From Pirellula staleyi DSM 6068 (lineage in GTDB: Bacteria > Planctomycetota > Planctomycetia > Pirellulales > Pirellulaceae): a stretch of DNA of 64,000 nucleotides. The notes beneath the pieces are model-generated. The model was not told where the DNA came from and made no database searches. It saw only the letters and a list, made by a program, of their open reading frames with translations. The stretch covers positions 123,936 to 187,935 of the forward strand of contig CAMCMB010000002.1 of assembly GCA_945875845.1 (NCBI GenBank), read 5' to 3'. Positions 36,179 to 46,632 of this stretch are shown here, in pieces. The number at the start of each line of letters is the position of its first letter. The first letter of the stretch is position 1. The translations under genes were made by a program, and so were the position numbers.

Positions 36179-39100
36179 CTACTCCACTTTGTGGCCACCG
36201 TTGGGATCATCGAGTCCTGCGGTTGCATTTGCGCTTCCGTCCAGAGACGACAAATAAGCCACCAAATCGCGCAATTCTCGTTTATTCAAGTATTTCATTA
36301 AGTCTGCGGGCATAGACGATGCGCCCTTTCGGCGACCTTCAATCGATTTCTTTTCAATTTGGACGAGCGCGCCTTGTGCATCCATCAACGTCAACATCGC
36401 TTCCTCTTCCGATTTTAAAATCCCTGAGAATGTGTTGCCGTTGTCATCCAGGATGACCACGGTCTCAAATCCTTGGGCGATGGTGGCATTGGGAGCAACG
36501 ATTGCCTCTAGCATATATTCGCGTGGCTTCTGCGATCCCAATGCGCTCAAATTGGGGCCGACGTTGCCTCCCGTTTGTCCCACCTTGTGACAGCGAACAC
36601 ACGACAAGCTACTGCGGGTGAAAAAAAGCTCGCGGCCACGGCCCACATCTCCCCCGTCCACGCAATCCTCAAAATATTCCTTTGGATTGGTTTCCTTGAC
36701 TCCCTCCAGAATTGCAAGCCTTTCGTTCAATTTCTTTTCTAGAGCATTGTCTAGATTTCCGTGGGCGGCTTCAACGATATTGATCCAACAATCGCGAGCA
36801 AGCGTGCCATCTAAATACGATTTTACGCCTTGAACAATTGTTTCCTTGGCTCCAGCGGAGTCGAGAATGGCTAATTGATCCCAGGCGAATTGCCGCTCTC
36901 GGACTTTGTCAGATACGATGGCTCGCCTCAACGAGGAAATCGCTGCCTCGGGGTTCGATTTCACTTGGAAGGCAATGCTCGCCATTCGGACATCTGCGTT
37001 GTCGTCCTGAATCAACGTGTCGATCAGCGGTTCAATCGAATTGGGATCCAGACTGGAAAGAGCCCGAATGGCCGCTGCGCGTCGACTTCCATCGGCGTCT
37101 TGGTCCTTAGCCGTCTTCAGAATTAATTTTGACAATTCAGTCAATCCAAGTGCAGAACCCATCTCAAAAAACTTATCGCGCACCGCTACGGGAGTTGCGG
37201 ATAGTTCTTCCATGCGTTCGCGAAGAATACTTGTGACTAGGTCGATGTTTCGAGGCTCCAGGGGTTGGTGGCGATTCATCACGCGGTCGCGGTTTCCTGG
37301 TTTCGCCCATGTAGCCAGCATCTCCAACGCTTCGATTCGCATCGAGTCCTTGCACGCGGATCTCGCTGCAAAATTGGCTAGCCTAATCGCATCTTGTTCA
37401 CGTCCCAATCGAAAATTCGCATTTAACATTCGACTAACGATCGCGTCCTCATACTCCGGTGCAACATTTAGTTTAGCTAGGGTTGGCAATTGGCTATGCA
37501 ATTGCGGCACATCGTGAATCGCTCGCACGGCCTCTTTGAGCACCCTGGGGGAGGTGTCTGTCAGATAATCCACTAGGATGGGATTGGCGTTCTTTCGCAA
37601 AGCGACGACAGCTGCCAATCGAACTGCGTCGCTAGAATGGTTCTTCAGCGACAAGAGCTTTGCATTATCTTGGATGCCAGCCAAGGCCATGATTCCGGCA
37701 TGGCGTAGAATCGGGTCGCGATTGTCGTTGTCGCTTAGGACTTTGATAATCGCAGGTAACGCTTGATCATATTCCAACAGGCCGAGCGCCAAGCAACTTG
37801 CAGATCTTACAATCGCGGATTCGTGCTCAAGCCGCTTTGAAATTTCCGGGGCGGCTTGCAGGCAATTTGCGTCTGCCAACGCTTCGATGGCTCGAGCCAC
37901 AACCATAGGTTCTTTGTCAGACAAACAAGCCAACAATGCTCTTGTCGTGACTGGATCAACGGGCGTTGCTCTCAGCAACTGGCCGAGTCCCCAAACACCA
38001 TGCAAACGCTTGACCATGGGTGCAGACGCTTCCTTTGCAGCGTTGATCAGAACGTTCAGCTCGCCACGCGAAGCAAGTTCCCACTGAGATTCGAGTCGAA
38101 CACGTCGATCCGGATGGGCCAACAATTCGCCAAGCTTTCCTGGCGACAGGTTTTTCACCCCATCATTCAAAAGCAATCGGGTACTTTTGACCAATTCGGA
38201 TGCTTGGGCCTGTTCATCGGCGAAGCGGTAAATACGTCCTTTGTTTTCGCCGTTCCAACCATTCACCCAATCGCTTAGATACATGCCTCCGTCCGGGGCG
38301 AAGGCGACGTCCGTTGCAAGGACACTCCAGATGAACTGTTCGTTGCTAGCGAGTTCAAAAAAAGCTCCCTTGGGATTGACTTTGATCATCCGAACGCCGC
38401 TGTTGGACGCCTGGCCGCGAAAGTCACACAGAAAGAACGCGTTTGCAAATTGCTTTGGATCCCCTTCGTTGGTCGAGATGCCTGTTCCTGGATAGCAAAC
38501 CAATCCAGAAGGGCCATCGCCAACGTTTTCAATGGGAGGGACCGTGTAAGCAGGTGTATTTTCGTTGAAGGGTAGCCATATTTTTTCTCGGTTGAACGGT
38601 CCGCGGTCCGAGATATATTGGTACATCATGCGCCAACCGGAGTCGCTCCCTCGAACGATGTAGACCCAGCGAGCCTTATCACCTGAGTCCGAGTTGTTGT
38701 CGCCGGTAAACAAGTTGCCGAAGTCGTCGAAAGCAAGTTCTTGTGGATTGCGAAGTCCCGATGCAACGACCTCAAGCTTTGAGCCGTCTAGCTCGCACCG
38801 AAAGACCGCGCCGCTCTCCGGGTTCGCGATTAGGCCATTCGGAGTCTCTACGTGGTATCCCCGATCACCGATCGAAAAATAGAGTCGACCGTCGGGGCCC
38901 ATGATCAAGCCGTGCATATCGTGACCTCGGAATGCGACTCGAACACCATAGCCATCCGAAAGTACGACCCGCTTATCTGCAACTCCATCGTCGTCTTTGT
39001 CGACTAGCGCCCAAAGCTTAGGAATATTGGTGTAGTAAAATGTGTCGCCACGTACAAGGACTCCCGCCCCCGTTCCTTCTTCGATGGAATTGAAGCCGGA

Positions 39101-39619
39101 CGCGAAGACCGAGGATTTGTCGGCCTTGAAGTCGCCATCGGAGTCGGTCAGGATGCGAATAAGATCATCCTGCGTTTCGTATTCGCTCGCTTGGTCACCA
39201 AGCAGTTCGCGATGGTAGCGAATCCGGTCCGCTACCGTGAAGGCCGCGAGATCCGCATCCAGCCATTTAGCATCATGGCCCCGGTTGTCCGTGACTCCTT
39301 TATTTTGCCGGTACGACTCACAAACGATAACCCTGCCGCGGTTGTCGATGGTGAAGGCGACGGGATTGCCGACCATCGGCTCGGCTGCAAACAGTTCGCA
39401 GAGCCAACCCGAGGGTTTTTTGAACGAACCAATGGCTGATGCCCCTTCGGCCGAAGCCTCGATCAACTTCGGCGTCTCCGCTTTCGGTCGTTCATCCGCC
39501 CGACTGATCGAGATGACCTGCCGTTCCAAGCCGGTGATAACAAGAATTAGCATTATCCAATTGGAAAGAATTAGCAGACGTTGACTAACGACGCTGGCGG
39601 ATCGAACCATTGATCTCAT
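36179..39619 (-). CDS. PVC-type heme-binding/membrane-bound dehydrogenase-like protein with HEAT repeats and c-type cytochrome domain
   Basis: Beta-propeller-like N-terminus (GLRNPQELAFDDFGNLFTGDNNSD), HEAT-like middle, and C-terminal heme motif SCVRCHKVGQTGGNVGPNLSALG. Confidence 0.88.
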   Translation of the reverse strand: MRSMVRSASVVSQRLLILSNWIMLILVITGLERQVISISRADERPKAETPKLIEASAEGASAIGSFKKPSGWLCELFAAEPMVGNPVAFTIDNRGRVIVCESYRQNKGVTDNRGHDAKWLDADLAAFTVADRIRYHRELLGDQASEYETQDDLIRILTDSDGDFKADKSSVFASGFNSIEEGTGAGVLVRGDTFYYTNIPKLWALVDKDDDGVADKRVVLSDGYGVRVAFRGHDMHGLIMGPDGRLYFSIGDRGYHVETPNGLIANPESGAVFRCELDGSKLEVVASGLRNPQELAFDDFGNLFTGDNNSDSGDKARWVYIVRGSDSGWRMMYQYISDRGPFNREKIWLPFNENTPAYTVPPIENVGDGPSGLVCYPGTGISTNEGDPKQFANAFFLCDFRGQASNSGVRMIKVNPKGAFFELASNEQFIWSVLATDVAFAPDGGMYLSDWVNGWNGENKGRIYRFADEQAQASELVKSTRLLLNDGVKNLSPGKLGELLAHPDRRVRLESQWELASRGELNVLINAAKEASAPMVKRLHGVWGLGQLLRATPVDPVTTRALLACLSDKEPMVVARAIEALADANCLQAAPEISKRLEHESAIVRSASCLALGLLEYDQALPAIIKVLSDNDNRDPILRHAGIMALAGIQDNAKLLSLKNHSSDAVRLAAVVALRKNANPILVDYLTDTSPRVLKEAVRAIHDVPQLHSQLPTLAKLNVAPEYEDAIVSRMLNANFRLGREQDAIRLANFAARSACKDSMRIEALEMLATWAKPGNRDRVMNRHQPLEPRNIDLVTSILRERMEELSATPVAVRDKFFEMGSALGLTELSKLILKTAKDQDADGSRRAAAIRALSSLDPNSIEPLIDTLIQDDNADVRMASIAFQVKSNPEAAISSLRRAIVSDKVRERQFAWDQLAILDSAGAKETIVQGVKSYLDGTLARDCWINIVEAAHGNLDNALEKKLNERLAILEGVKETNPKEYFEDCVDGGDVGRGRELFFTRSSLSCVRCHKVGQTGGNVGPNLSALGSQKPREYMLEAIVAPNATIAQGFETVVILDDNGNTFSGILKSEEEAMLTLMDAQGALVQIEKKSIEGRRKGASSMPADLMKYLNKRELRDLVAYLSSLDGSANATAGLDDPNGGHKVE

Positions 39620-39922
39620 GGATGAAAAATTCCCATCAAGGAAGGAATAGTGAAAGTTTTGATAGCTTCTAGAAATTCTAGCGACGCATCCCCGTTCAGG
39701 TGAAGGAATGGATTGCGCGGGTTTTAATGGGAATGAGGGTTTTTTTAGCGAAAAGGATTTCAGTTTATTTCTACCTCTAATGCAGGCGAAAGCAACACTT
39801 AAGTATCCTCCCGCGACAGCATTTGCGATTCCGCAGAGGAACTTTTTGAGGCAGGGACGCCTAAGTTATTGCCAGCACTAATTCGGTTGGCAGTGCATTT
39901 AACTATTGTGAGGCGTCCAATC

Positions 39923-41014
39923 ATGCGTGCTAAATCCTCTTTGTTACTTGTTGTTGCGTTGGGCTGCGGCCTCGTTGCAGCGGTTGCGATCAGCCAAGTC
40001 GTTCTTGCTCAAAAGGGTGGGGAAGTTCAAACGGTTGGGATCTTAGTCGTTGCCAAAGACCTTTCGGCTGCGGCGAAGGTATCCGCTGGCGCATTTAGGC
40101 TTGAACAGTGGCCAGTCGATCGCGTTCCGGTGGGTGCTCTCTCGGATCCTAAAATGGTCGAAAACAAGTTCACCAAACAACGGTTGTACGTGGGTGAGCC
40201 GATCATCGATGCCAAATTGTCAAACAAAGGCAAGGAATTCAGTGTGCCGGCGGGTTACCGGATTTTCGACATCCAAGTTCGCGATGACTCGGGAGGAGTC
40301 GGTTACATCGGCCCGGGCGACCACGTAGACGTCTTCGGTTACTTCGACAAGGGAGCCCGCGTCAGTGCTGCCAAGAGCGTCAAAGTAATGGAAAACCTGG
40401 AAGTAGTCATGATCGACGGCGTGGCGGTCGTGGATGTCGAAGCGACGACCCAAAAAAAAACCAACACCATGCAGTTGCTTGTGAAAGACACGCAGTATGT
40501 TGTGCTCGACACTGCCTCCAACCTTGCCAATGGAAAGCTGAGATTGGCCCTTCGGCCACGCGAGCAAATTGCTAATGAAAAGACACTCGATGACGGCAAG
40601 AGTTTTATGGCTTGGCTCGAAGAATCCGAGCCTCAACCGACGGTTGAGCGGCCCATCGCAGATTCGACCAAGGTCCCATTACCTGAACCCCAAAGAGATC
40701 ACGACATGATCGTCGTGACGGCAAACAAAACGTCAAAGTACCGGTTGGTCGACGGACAAATGGTTGAACGGCAACCCCAGAACACTTTCGGATCCGAAAC
40801 TCCAGCACTCGGTGGATACCAAAGCCCAAGCTATCCCTCGTTTCCGGGGAGCGAGAGGTCGCCAGCCGCTGTCTCAACTCCTCCATCCGCTCAACCGCCC
40901 CAATCCATTGCACCGGTAGACCCAGCCGAATCCGTGCAACCTAATCTGGATTGGGAGCCCACGAGCGCAGCCTGGCAAAATGGGGGCTTTAAGGCAACCA
41001 ACCTAAGCAAATAG
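39923..41014 (+). CDS. cpaB: Flp pilus assembly protein CpaB
   Basis: MRAKSSLLLVVALGCGLVAAVAISQ..., SAF-like region and the VPAGYRIFDIQVRDDSGGVGYIGPGDHVDVFGYF motif typical of CpaB. Confidence 0.85.
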   Translation: MRAKSSLLLVVALGCGLVAAVAISQVVLAQKGGEVQTVGILVVAKDLSAAAKVSAGAFRLEQWPVDRVPVGALSDPKMVENKFTKQRLYVGEPIIDAKLSNKGKEFSVPAGYRIFDIQVRDDSGGVGYIGPGDHVDVFGYFDKGARVSAAKSVKVMENLEVVMIDGVAVVDVEATTQKKTNTMQLLVKDTQYVVLDTASNLANGKLRLALRPREQIANEKTLDDGKSFMAWLEESEPQPTVERPIADSTKVPLPEPQRDHDMIVVTANKTSKYRLVDGQMVERQPQNTFGSETPALGGYQSPSYPSFPGSERSPAAVSTPPSAQPPQSIAPVDPAESVQPNLDWEPTSAAWQNGGFKATNLSK

Positions 41015-41196
41015 TGATTTCACGGTACCAATTATGTCGAAGAGAACAGTCTGAGAAGTCGCTGTTTCCCCTAGCTGGGCGTCGACGACCCGTTTGCAGG
41101 CGAAGTTATGGATGACAAACCCTATAAACGGACCTCAACGCACTGCCCATCGGGTGGCAGTAAGTTCGAATTGCGTTCACAGGGAAGTGAATTGAA

Positions 41197-42792
41197 ATGG
41201 GGCCAAAACACTACGCTTTGATACGAGGCTCGTTGGTAGCTTCCGTGGTGAGCCTGATTCTACTGGGGCCACTCAACCCAACAGAAAGCCTCTGCCTTGC
41301 TCAAGCTGAGACAATTATTCCTAGCGGACGGTTGGCGATTTCGAAACCCCAGCAGTCCTTGAAAATGATCGTTTCGACCTCGCAATATTTGACCTTTCCC
41401 CAGCCTATCCCAGTCGCGACGGTCCAGAACGACGCAGCCATTCAAGTTCAACCAACCGGCAGAAATGAAATCCTGGTTTCGGCCATGGCGACAGGGGTCG
41501 CTCAGCTTGATGTCAAAGGCGAAGATGGAACGGTCTACAATGTGCAGGTCGTGGTTATTGGCGACGCTCGCGAATTGCAAGCTATTTTGTCCCAGGAGTT
41601 TCCGAGTGCGACATTTCAAGTGCGTCCGATCCAACAAGCCGTCATTATTTCGGGACAGGTGACGGTCGACGCTCATGTTGAGCAAGCGGTCACCATCGCC
41701 GAGCAGTATTACCCTACGGTGATCAATCGCATTGAAGTCGTCGGCGTACACACGATCATGTTGCAAACGCAGGTAATGGAAGTTTCAAGAACGAAACTGC
41801 GAGAGTTCGGCATCGACTGGAGTCTTGGTTTCGGCAACGATTTTATAACGCAGTCGGTTAGTGGAACGATCGCTGGTTCGAATAACTTGAATCCCTTATC
41901 ATCGGTTCTCGGAACCGGGGGCGAGACTCTGAAATTTGGTATCGTCGACAACGGCAATCAGTTCTTCGGGCTCATGCGTTTGCTTCGTCAAAATAATTTG
42001 GCGAAAGTGATGGCCGATCCAACCGTTGTTGCTATCGATGGACGACCTGCCAGTTTCAATTCGGGTGGAGAGTTCCCAATTACGGTTCCTGCGGGCCTAG
42101 GCCAAGTTGGAATCGAGTTTAAGGAGTACGGGACGCGACTCGACTTCGTCGCCAAAGTTCGGGGCGAAAGCCGAATCTATTTGGAAGTACGTCCAACGAT
42201 CAGCGAAATCGATCCCTCTCGCAGCGTCACCATTAATGGTTTAAGCATTCCTGGTGTCAAAAGCCGCTTTGTGGAAACCGCCGTGGAATTGAAAGCCGGA
42301 CAGACACTGGCCTTGGCTGGCTTGCTCCAAACGCGAACCGAGGCGCAGTCGGTTGGTTTGCCAGGTTTGTCGGATATTCCTTATCTGGGCGCTCTGTTCC
42401 GTGCTAACCGCGAAGTGACCAACGAGGTCGAACTGTTGATTTTAGTCACACCGAATTTTGCGAGCCCGATGGATTGCCATGAAGTTCCTGCGGGAGGCCC
42501 CGGCTTCAATAGCAACAGCCCGCTCGACAAAGAGCTGTATCTCAAGGGTTACATCGAGGTTCCCAATGCGTGCGCAACCCAAAACGGGCAAGGGGAATGC
42601 GTGGCACCAGCCCAAGGTGGAACCACGTTCTACAACAATGCCTACACGCAGGCTGGAGCTCAAAAGAATAGGACGGATGGGGGAATGAACCCAACAACAC
42701 CTCCCCGAGCCCTCACTGCAAACGCGGCAAATGGATATGCCGAGGCACCCAACAGTCCGGCGACGCCCAGGCAGTTGCCCGTTCGTCGCTGA
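41197..42792 (+). CDS. Tad/Flp pilus secretin (RcpA/CpaC)
   Basis: Pilus-formation N-domain (QYLTFPQPIPVATVQNDAAIQVQPTGRNEILVSA), secretin core (VVAIDGRPASFNSGGEFPI...VETAVELKAGQTLALAGLLQTR...PYLGALFR...EVELLILVTP). Confidence 0.92.
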   Translation: MGPKHYALIRGSLVASVVSLILLGPLNPTESLCLAQAETIIPSGRLAISKPQQSLKMIVSTSQYLTFPQPIPVATVQNDAAIQVQPTGRNEILVSAMATGVAQLDVKGEDGTVYNVQVVVIGDARELQAILSQEFPSATFQVRPIQQAVIISGQVTVDAHVEQAVTIAEQYYPTVINRIEVVGVHTIMLQTQVMEVSRTKLREFGIDWSLGFGNDFITQSVSGTIAGSNNLNPLSSVLGTGGETLKFGIVDNGNQFFGLMRLLRQNNLAKVMADPTVVAIDGRPASFNSGGEFPITVPAGLGQVGIEFKEYGTRLDFVAKVRGESRIYLEVRPTISEIDPSRSVTINGLSIPGVKSRFVETAVELKAGQTLALAGLLQTRTEAQSVGLPGLSDIPYLGALFRANREVTNEVELLILVTPNFASPMDCHEVPAGGPGFNSNSPLDKELYLKGYIEVPNACATQNGQGECVAPAQGGTTFYNNAYTQAGAQKNRTDGGMNPTTPPRALTANAANGYAEAPNSPATPRQLPVRR

Positions 42793-42850
42793 GTTGTCTT
42801 AGCAATGAAAAGGGCAAGAATTCGTTCCGTCTAGTTTGAATCGATTTCAT

Positions 42851-44089
42851 ATGAGTAATGTACTAAGGCTTGCAATAGTCGACCCAAACGATCCATCACG
42901 CGAGACCCTCAAAACCATGCTGCTTGGCATGGATATTGTTTGGCTTGACGCGGAATGCTCGCGGTATGAGTTTTTTGCAGACGTAGTTATGCAATCGAAA
43001 CCAGATGCGGCGATCATCTCTTTGGACGGTGGGCCAGATCGCGCAATCCTGTTGATGGAAAAGTTGCGATCAAGCGCGCCCGATTGCACAATGCTCGCCG
43101 TTTCCAAGAGCTCAGATGGTCAACTTATCCTCAAGACCATTCGAGCAGGCGTTAAAGAGTTTTTGCCTTTACCATTGGATGTTGAAGAATTTCACTCCGC
43201 GTTGGAGCGGGTGCTTCAATCCAAATACGGCGGGGCTGATGGCAAGACCCGTGGTTGCCGAATCATCGCAATCGCTGGGGCAACCGGTGGTGTTGGCTGC
43301 ACCTCCATGGCGGTAAATATCGGATGCAACCTGGCAAGAAACACAGAAAACTCCGTAGCCCTGGTCGACCTAGACCTCGCACTGGGGGATGCCGACGTGT
43401 TTTTGGATTTGATTCCGGAATATAGTCTCGCTGACGTGACGGAAAATGTATCCCGACTCGACTTTCAATTGCTCAGGAAATCGCTAACAAAGCACTCTTC
43501 AGGACTCTACTTGCTACCAAGACCGGTCCAGCTTCAAGATCTCGAATTGATAACCCCAGACAGTTTGCGAAAAGTAATAGGACTTTTAAGAGCCTCGTTC
43601 TCGCACGTGGTTTTGGACATATCGAAATCCTACACACAGGTCGACTTGACGGCTCTGGAACTTTCCAATGAGATTATCCTAATGGTACAACTGGACCTTC
43701 CATGCTTGCGAAATATGGTGCGTCTTCTGATCAGTTTGCAACATATGGATTCCGTGCGCGAAAAAGTGAAAGTAGTTGTCAACCGAGTCGGTTTGGAGAG
43801 CGGCCAAATCAGTCTCAAAAAAGCCCGTGAAACCATTGGTGCGGAGGTTTTCTTCCAAATTCCGAATGACTATCGGACCATGGTGGAAATGAGAAACAAC
43901 GGCCAGCCTCTCACGGAACAAGCCCCGAAAGCAGCCATTACTCTGGCGGTCCAGCAGCTGACCGATTTACTCGCAGGCGCCCAAGTCGTACCCAAGCAAG
44001 AAGCCGAAAAGGCAACCGATCGAACGACTGCAAACAACTGGCTTAGTTTTTGGCCCGGAAAATCTGGGCAAAAAGCAAAAGTCAAATAG
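42851..44089 (+). CDS. CpaE/TadZ-like MinD-family protein with N-terminal receiver-like domain
   Basis: IAIAGATGGVGCTSMAVNIGCNLA...VALVDLDLALGDADVFLDL, receiver-like N-terminus, position after the secretin gene. Confidence 0.85.
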   Translation: MSNVLRLAIVDPNDPSRETLKTMLLGMDIVWLDAECSRYEFFADVVMQSKPDAAIISLDGGPDRAILLMEKLRSSAPDCTMLAVSKSSDGQLILKTIRAGVKEFLPLPLDVEEFHSALERVLQSKYGGADGKTRGCRIIAIAGATGGVGCTSMAVNIGCNLARNTENSVALVDLDLALGDADVFLDLIPEYSLADVTENVSRLDFQLLRKSLTKHSSGLYLLPRPVQLQDLELITPDSLRKVIGLLRASFSHVVLDISKSYTQVDLTALELSNEIILMVQLDLPCLRNMVRLLISLQHMDSVREKVKVVVNRVGLESGQISLKKARETIGAEVFFQIPNDYRTMVEMRNNGQPLTEQAPKAAITLAVQQLTDLLAGAQVVPKQEAEKATDRTTANNWLSFWPGKSGQKAKVK

Positions 44090-44132
44090 GCGTACGTTGG
44101 GCACTTCTCGCTGTACGTTCCAAGGCACTCTT

Positions 44133-44166
44133 TTTTTCGTGTTTTTTGTGCCTTTCGTGGTTCCAT
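44133..44166. repeat. CACGAAA-type low-complexity intergenic sequence (reverse complement ...CCACGAAAGGCACAAAAAACACGAAAAAAA)
   Basis: Read directly between cpaE and the threonine synthase gene. Confidence 0.6.
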
Positions 44167-44194
44167 TTTTTACGCTTTCCCAAGGGTCGAGGAC

Positions 44195-45424
44195 GTGCCA
44201 AACTTTGTAACGCATCTCGAAAGTGCCATGGATCAAACTCGCTTTGAACCTGGTCGTTTACTTACGTTGCATAAGGATAGGCCGATCTGGGTAAAGTACG
44301 ATTTGGCTGCTATCCGACGAACCGTTACGCGTTCCCAAATGGAATCACGCGGTCCTTCCCTGTGGCGTTGGCGAGAGTTATTGCCGGTTCAGTCCATCTC
44401 AACGGTTGTTTCGCTGGGCGAAAGTATCACTCCGCTATTGGCGATTCCACGGCTTGGGAAAATACTCGGGCTCAACGATTTATGGGTCAAGGATGATAGT
44501 CAATTGCCGACCGGCAGTTTCAAGAGTCGAGGTCAAGCTGTCGCGATTTCGATGGCAAGGGAGCTCGGAGTAAAGCGGGTCGCAATTCCAACGGCCGGAA
44601 ATGCAGGCGGGGCTATGGCGGCCTACGCGGCTCGAGCAGGCATGGAGGCTTTTGTCTTTATGCCGTCCGATACGCCTGCAATCAATAAATTTGAAGCGGT
44701 TATGGCGGGTGCACGCGTTTTCGCCGTTTCGGGTTTGATCACCGACTGCGGGAAATTGGTTCGGGCAGGAAAGGAGTCCATGGGTTGGTTCGACATGTCC
44801 ACCCTGAAAGAACCCTATCGCATCGAAGGCAAAAAAACGATGGGACTTGAAATTGCGCAACAATTCCAATGGCAACTCCCCGACGTGATCCTCTATCCTA
44901 CAGGTGGTGGTACAGGACTCATCGGAATGTGGAAAGCCTTTCAGGAACTCCTTGAGCTCGGCTGGCTCGACTCGCGCAAGATGCCTCGCATGGTATCCGT
45001 GCAAAGCTCCGGATGCGCACCCATCGTTCGAGCCTTTGAAGCGGGGCAACGATTTGCAGAACCATTCCCCAACGCCGCAACGATTGCAAGCGGAATTCGC
45101 GTTCCGTCTGCAGTGGGTGATTTCATGATTCTAGATGCCGTTCGCAGTAGTTCGGGAACAGCGATCGCCGTTCCCGAAGAGAACATCCTGCCATGGATGA
45201 AGAAAGCCATCGCCGCAGAAGGAGTTTCGTTTTGCCCCGAATCTGCAGCCTGCATCTGCGCAGCATCCATGTTGCGTGATTCGGATTGGCTCAAGCCGGA
45301 TGAGCGAGTTGTCATCTACAATTGTGGGGCAGCTCAGAAGTACCCGCACGTTTCACCGCCGGAGCTTCCAGTGCTCGATCCGAACCAAACAATCGATTGG
45401 GATTCGATTGCCAACTTAGGATAG
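44195..45424 (+). CDS. thrC: Threonine synthase
   Basis: LGESITPLLAIPRLGKILGLNDLWVKDDSQLPTGSFKSRGQAVAISMARELGVKRVAIPTAGNAGGAMAAYAARAGM, YPTGGGTGLIGMWKAF; PLP fold-type II. Confidence 0.88.
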   Translation: MPNFVTHLESAMDQTRFEPGRLLTLHKDRPIWVKYDLAAIRRTVTRSQMESRGPSLWRWRELLPVQSISTVVSLGESITPLLAIPRLGKILGLNDLWVKDDSQLPTGSFKSRGQAVAISMARELGVKRVAIPTAGNAGGAMAAYAARAGMEAFVFMPSDTPAINKFEAVMAGARVFAVSGLITDCGKLVRAGKESMGWFDMSTLKEPYRIEGKKTMGLEIAQQFQWQLPDVILYPTGGGTGLIGMWKAFQELLELGWLDSRKMPRMVSVQSSGCAPIVRAFEAGQRFAEPFPNAATIASGIRVPSAVGDFMILDAVRSSSGTAIAVPEENILPWMKKAIAAEGVSFCPESAACICAASMLRDSDWLKPDERVVIYNCGAAQKYPHVSPPELPVLDPNQTIDWDSIANLG

Positions 45425-45658
45425 CTCAACACTCTGCCCTCCTAGGTTTCTTGCCAACCATCACTTGCTAGAACCTTTCTGATGTGGGTTTGTCGCAATT
45501 TTTTTCGACAGTACGGTTGACAGATTCGCGTTTGCATATACCATTCATCGCACAAGCAATTCTATTGCAAAAGCCACATGTTTTGATATGGTTTTTGTTT
45601 CCAATTGCAAAAGCTGTGTTTTGGTTGTGTTTGCCACGTTTACCGATCGCGGAACAAT

Positions 45659-46552
45659 ATGAAAATCACTCGAGTTCGACACGGAAAGAGTAGCGTTCGC
45701 GGATTCACGCTGGTGGAATTGTTGGTTGTTATTGCAATCATTGGAATTTTGGTGGGTCTGCTATTGCCCGCTGTGCAAGCGGCCCGAGAAGCCGCAAGGC
45801 GGGCTCAATGCACAAATAATATGCGCCAATTGGGGCTTGCGCTCTCCAATTACGAGTCCGCCACGAAGAGGTTCCCGAGCGGTTGGGTGGATTGGCGCCA
45901 ATCGACATCGCCTGGATGGGCCTTTGGAACGGCCCTCCTTCCCTACATGGAACAAGCCAACGTTTTCAACCAAATCGACACGAACTCCCCTATTCAAGCC
46001 TCGGTCAACGCCATTCACTTGAAAACGGTCATTCCCACGTTCCAATGTCCGTCGGATACCGGCGAATCCATCTTTGAAATCGGAGCGGAAGCCGATGCAG
46101 AGGAAGGTACCAACGTCGATAAAGGTCCCAAGCTCTTCCAAATCGCCAAGTCCAATTATTTGGCTGTATTTGGCACGCTCGAAATCGATGAGTTTCCTTA
46201 TGCAGGCGATGGGAGTTTTTATGGTAACTCGAGAACTAGAATGGTCGATCTTGTCGATGGCGTTAGCAACACGATTCTGTTCGGCGAACGGAGCAGTCGA
46301 TTAGGTGGTTCGGTTTGGCATGGATATCTCTCTGACGTACAAGCACCTGGAGCACGATTTCTCGGAACGACAGACCACGTTCCGAACAGTCCTGAAGGTC
46401 ACTTTGATGACTTTTCAAGTCGGCATACCGGTGGCGTCCATTTTGTCTTCGGCGACTGTTCAACTAGGATGATTTCCAACAGCATTCGCTTAGAGACTTA
46501 TCAAGGCTTAGCCACACGTGCAGGTGCGGAAATCACAGGTGACTTAGAGTAG
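45659..46552 (+). CDS. DUF1559 domain-containing pseudopilin-like protein
   Basis: GFTLVELLVVIAIIGILVGLLLPAVQAAREAARRAQCTNNMRQLGLALSNYE and a C-terminal H-X9-DG-type variant (HTGGVHFVFGDCSTRMIS). Confidence 0.95.
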   Translation: MKITRVRHGKSSVRGFTLVELLVVIAIIGILVGLLLPAVQAAREAARRAQCTNNMRQLGLALSNYESATKRFPSGWVDWRQSTSPGWAFGTALLPYMEQANVFNQIDTNSPIQASVNAIHLKTVIPTFQCPSDTGESIFEIGAEADAEEGTNVDKGPKLFQIAKSNYLAVFGTLEIDEFPYAGDGSFYGNSRTRMVDLVDGVSNTILFGERSSRLGGSVWHGYLSDVQAPGARFLGTTDHVPNSPEGHFDDFSSRHTGGVHFVFGDCSTRMISNSIRLETYQGLATRAGAEITGDLE

Positions 46553-46632
46553 GAGATCATCGCGCTCGCTTCTGAAAGCCTGCAGATTCTTCCCCTAGTA
46601 TCTGCCCAGCCCAAACGAAAAGCTGCAGAAGC

